The notes under the pieces are model-generated. The model had not been told where the DNA came from. It made no database searches and worked only from the letters and a program-made list of their open reading frames with translations. Below are positions 63,520 to 64,000 of a DNA stretch of 64,000 bases, one piece after another. The translations under genes were made by a program, and so were the position numbers. Each line of letters starts with the position of its first letter. Within the stretch, counting starts at the first letter, position 1. Source of the stretch: Rhizobium lentis (lineage in GTDB: Bacteria > Pseudomonadota > Alphaproteobacteria > Rhizobiales > Rhizobiaceae); assembly GCF_014200175.1 (NCBI RefSeq), contig NZ_JACHBD010000005.1, positions 1-64,000 on the forward strand. The letters run 5' to 3'.

Positions 63520-64000
63520 TCAGCCGGCATTCGCGGAAAAACCCGGATCGGCGTGGTGGCAGGCGGTCAGCAGTCCGGGAGCTGCCGTCCTGTTCGTCAA
63601 TGCCGGCTCCTGATCCGCGCAAATCGATGTCGCCTTCCAGCAGCGCGTTCGAAACCGGCATCCGCTCGGTGGATCGACGGGGCTTGGCAGGTCGCCTTTC
63701 AGAACGATGCGGCTGCGTTGTCCGCGAAGCCGCGGATCCGGTGTCGGGACTGCCGACATCAGGGCCTGGGTGTAAGGATGGGCCGGCGCGCTGAAAATCG
63801 ACTGTTTCGGCCCTGTTTCAATGATTTTGCCGATCACGCGGTCAGAGACATGCCGCACGACGGCCAGATCATGGGCGACGAACAGCATCGCCAGATTGCG
63901 CTCGCGCCTCAGCCTGGCGAGCAGATTGACGACCTGCGCCTGGACCGACACGTCGAGGGCCGAGACCGGCTCGTCGCAGACGAGGAGGGTCGGATCGAGT
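63520..64000 (-). CDS. Oligopeptide-type ABC transporter ATPase (OppF/DppF), 3' part
   Basis: Only the C-terminal part lies in the window. It has Walker [20 protein letters not shown], the switch histidine in [17 protein letters not shown], and the oligopeptide-specific C-terminal domain [19 protein letters not shown] with the cysteine-bearing GCRFRTRC. In the family the stretch after SDRV normally reads VMYLGKIIE; here it is VIGKIIE, an in-frame loss of four residues in a strand of the ATPase core. The gene may be functional or damaged. Its start and transporter partners lie beyond the window edge. Confidence 0.88.
   Translation of the reverse strand, partial: LDPTLLVCDEPVSALDVSVQAQVVNLLARLRRERNLAMLFVAHDLAVVRHVSDRVIGKIIETGPKQSIFSAPAHPYTQALMSAVPTPDPRLRGQRSRIVLKGDLPSPVDPPSGCRFRTRCWKATSICADQEPALTNRTAAPGLLTACHHADPGFSANAG

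Overview
The window looks like a piece of a large replicon of a Rhizobium-type alphaproteobacterium (Rhizobium/Agrobacterium group). The reasons are the GC-rich codon use with many GTG/TTG starts, a rhizobial virB1-virB11 type IV secretion operon followed by plasmid-type genes (long ParB-like protein, DUF932 protein), a complete Tad/Cpa pilus locus, an apiose-type sugar operon, and several insertion-sequence scars. That it is a plasmid or chromid is inference; no replication gene (repABC) or tRNA was seen.

Layout. 1-2.99 kb: tail of a GH15 glycoside hydrolase gene cut by an intact IS481-family element (23-bp perfect inverted repeats, 6-bp target duplication), a decayed IS3-family end, and a Crp/Fnr regulator gene broken by a one-base shift. 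3.4-7.4 kb: a small secreted protein, a tautomerase/SDR pair with a divergent LysR regulator, a HigA antitoxin remnant and a LysE-type exporter. 8.0-22.6 kb: one long minus-strand operon that reads as a full D-apiose route: ribose-type ABC importer, dehydrogenase ApsD, lactonase ApnL, oxidoisomerase ApnO, kinase OiaK, the RuBisCO-like decarboxylase OiaX, isomerases LerI and DerI, and a separate DhaK/DhaL kinase pair at the 3' end. A FadR-type GntR regulator is divergent, and similar TGGTATRRTG elements lie in the two likely promoter gaps. 22.6-23.4 kb: an IS6-family element whose transposase appears to have lost two of three catalytic residues.

24.2-34.4 kb: a complete virB1-virB11 set with an EexN-like entry-exclusion lipoprotein between virB5 and virB6, headed by a cysteine-rich periplasmic protein and a divergent winged-helix regulator. 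No VirD4 or relaxase is in the window. 34.5-40.3 kb: PIN-domain toxin/antitoxin pair, long ParB-like protein, two plasmid-type accessory genes. 40.4-41.3 kb: gene graveyard (frameshifted hypothetical, dihydrolipoamide dehydrogenase tail, IS21 istB remnant). 41.4-44.3 kb: slipin/NfeD membrane pair and an unknown membrane protein. 44.5-45.6 kb: TPR lipoprotein and a broken universal stress protein. 45.9-48.5 kb: bufferin-type copper-stress operon (DUF2282, DUF692, DUF2063, DoxX). 48.6-62.3 kb: Tad/Cpa pilus locus on the minus strand (flp, cpaB, cpaC, small lipoprotein, tadG, two tadE-like, cpaE, an L,D-transpeptidase, tadA, tadB, tadC, an AAA+ ATPase, a coiled-coil membrane protein) with the prepilin peptidase gene divergent. 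62.5-64 kb: an SMP-30-like lactonase and the 3' part of an oligopeptide-type ABC ATPase gene running off the window.

How the genes work together. The sugar operon would import D-apiose, oxidise and ring-open it to apionate, rearrange it to 3-oxo-isoapionate, phosphorylate and decarboxylate it to L-erythrulose 1-phosphate, and isomerise that to D-erythrose 4-phosphate. The virB genes would build an envelope-spanning conjugation or effector channel; the Tad genes an adhesive Flp pilus. All functions are assigned by reading the translated sequence against known families, without database searches.
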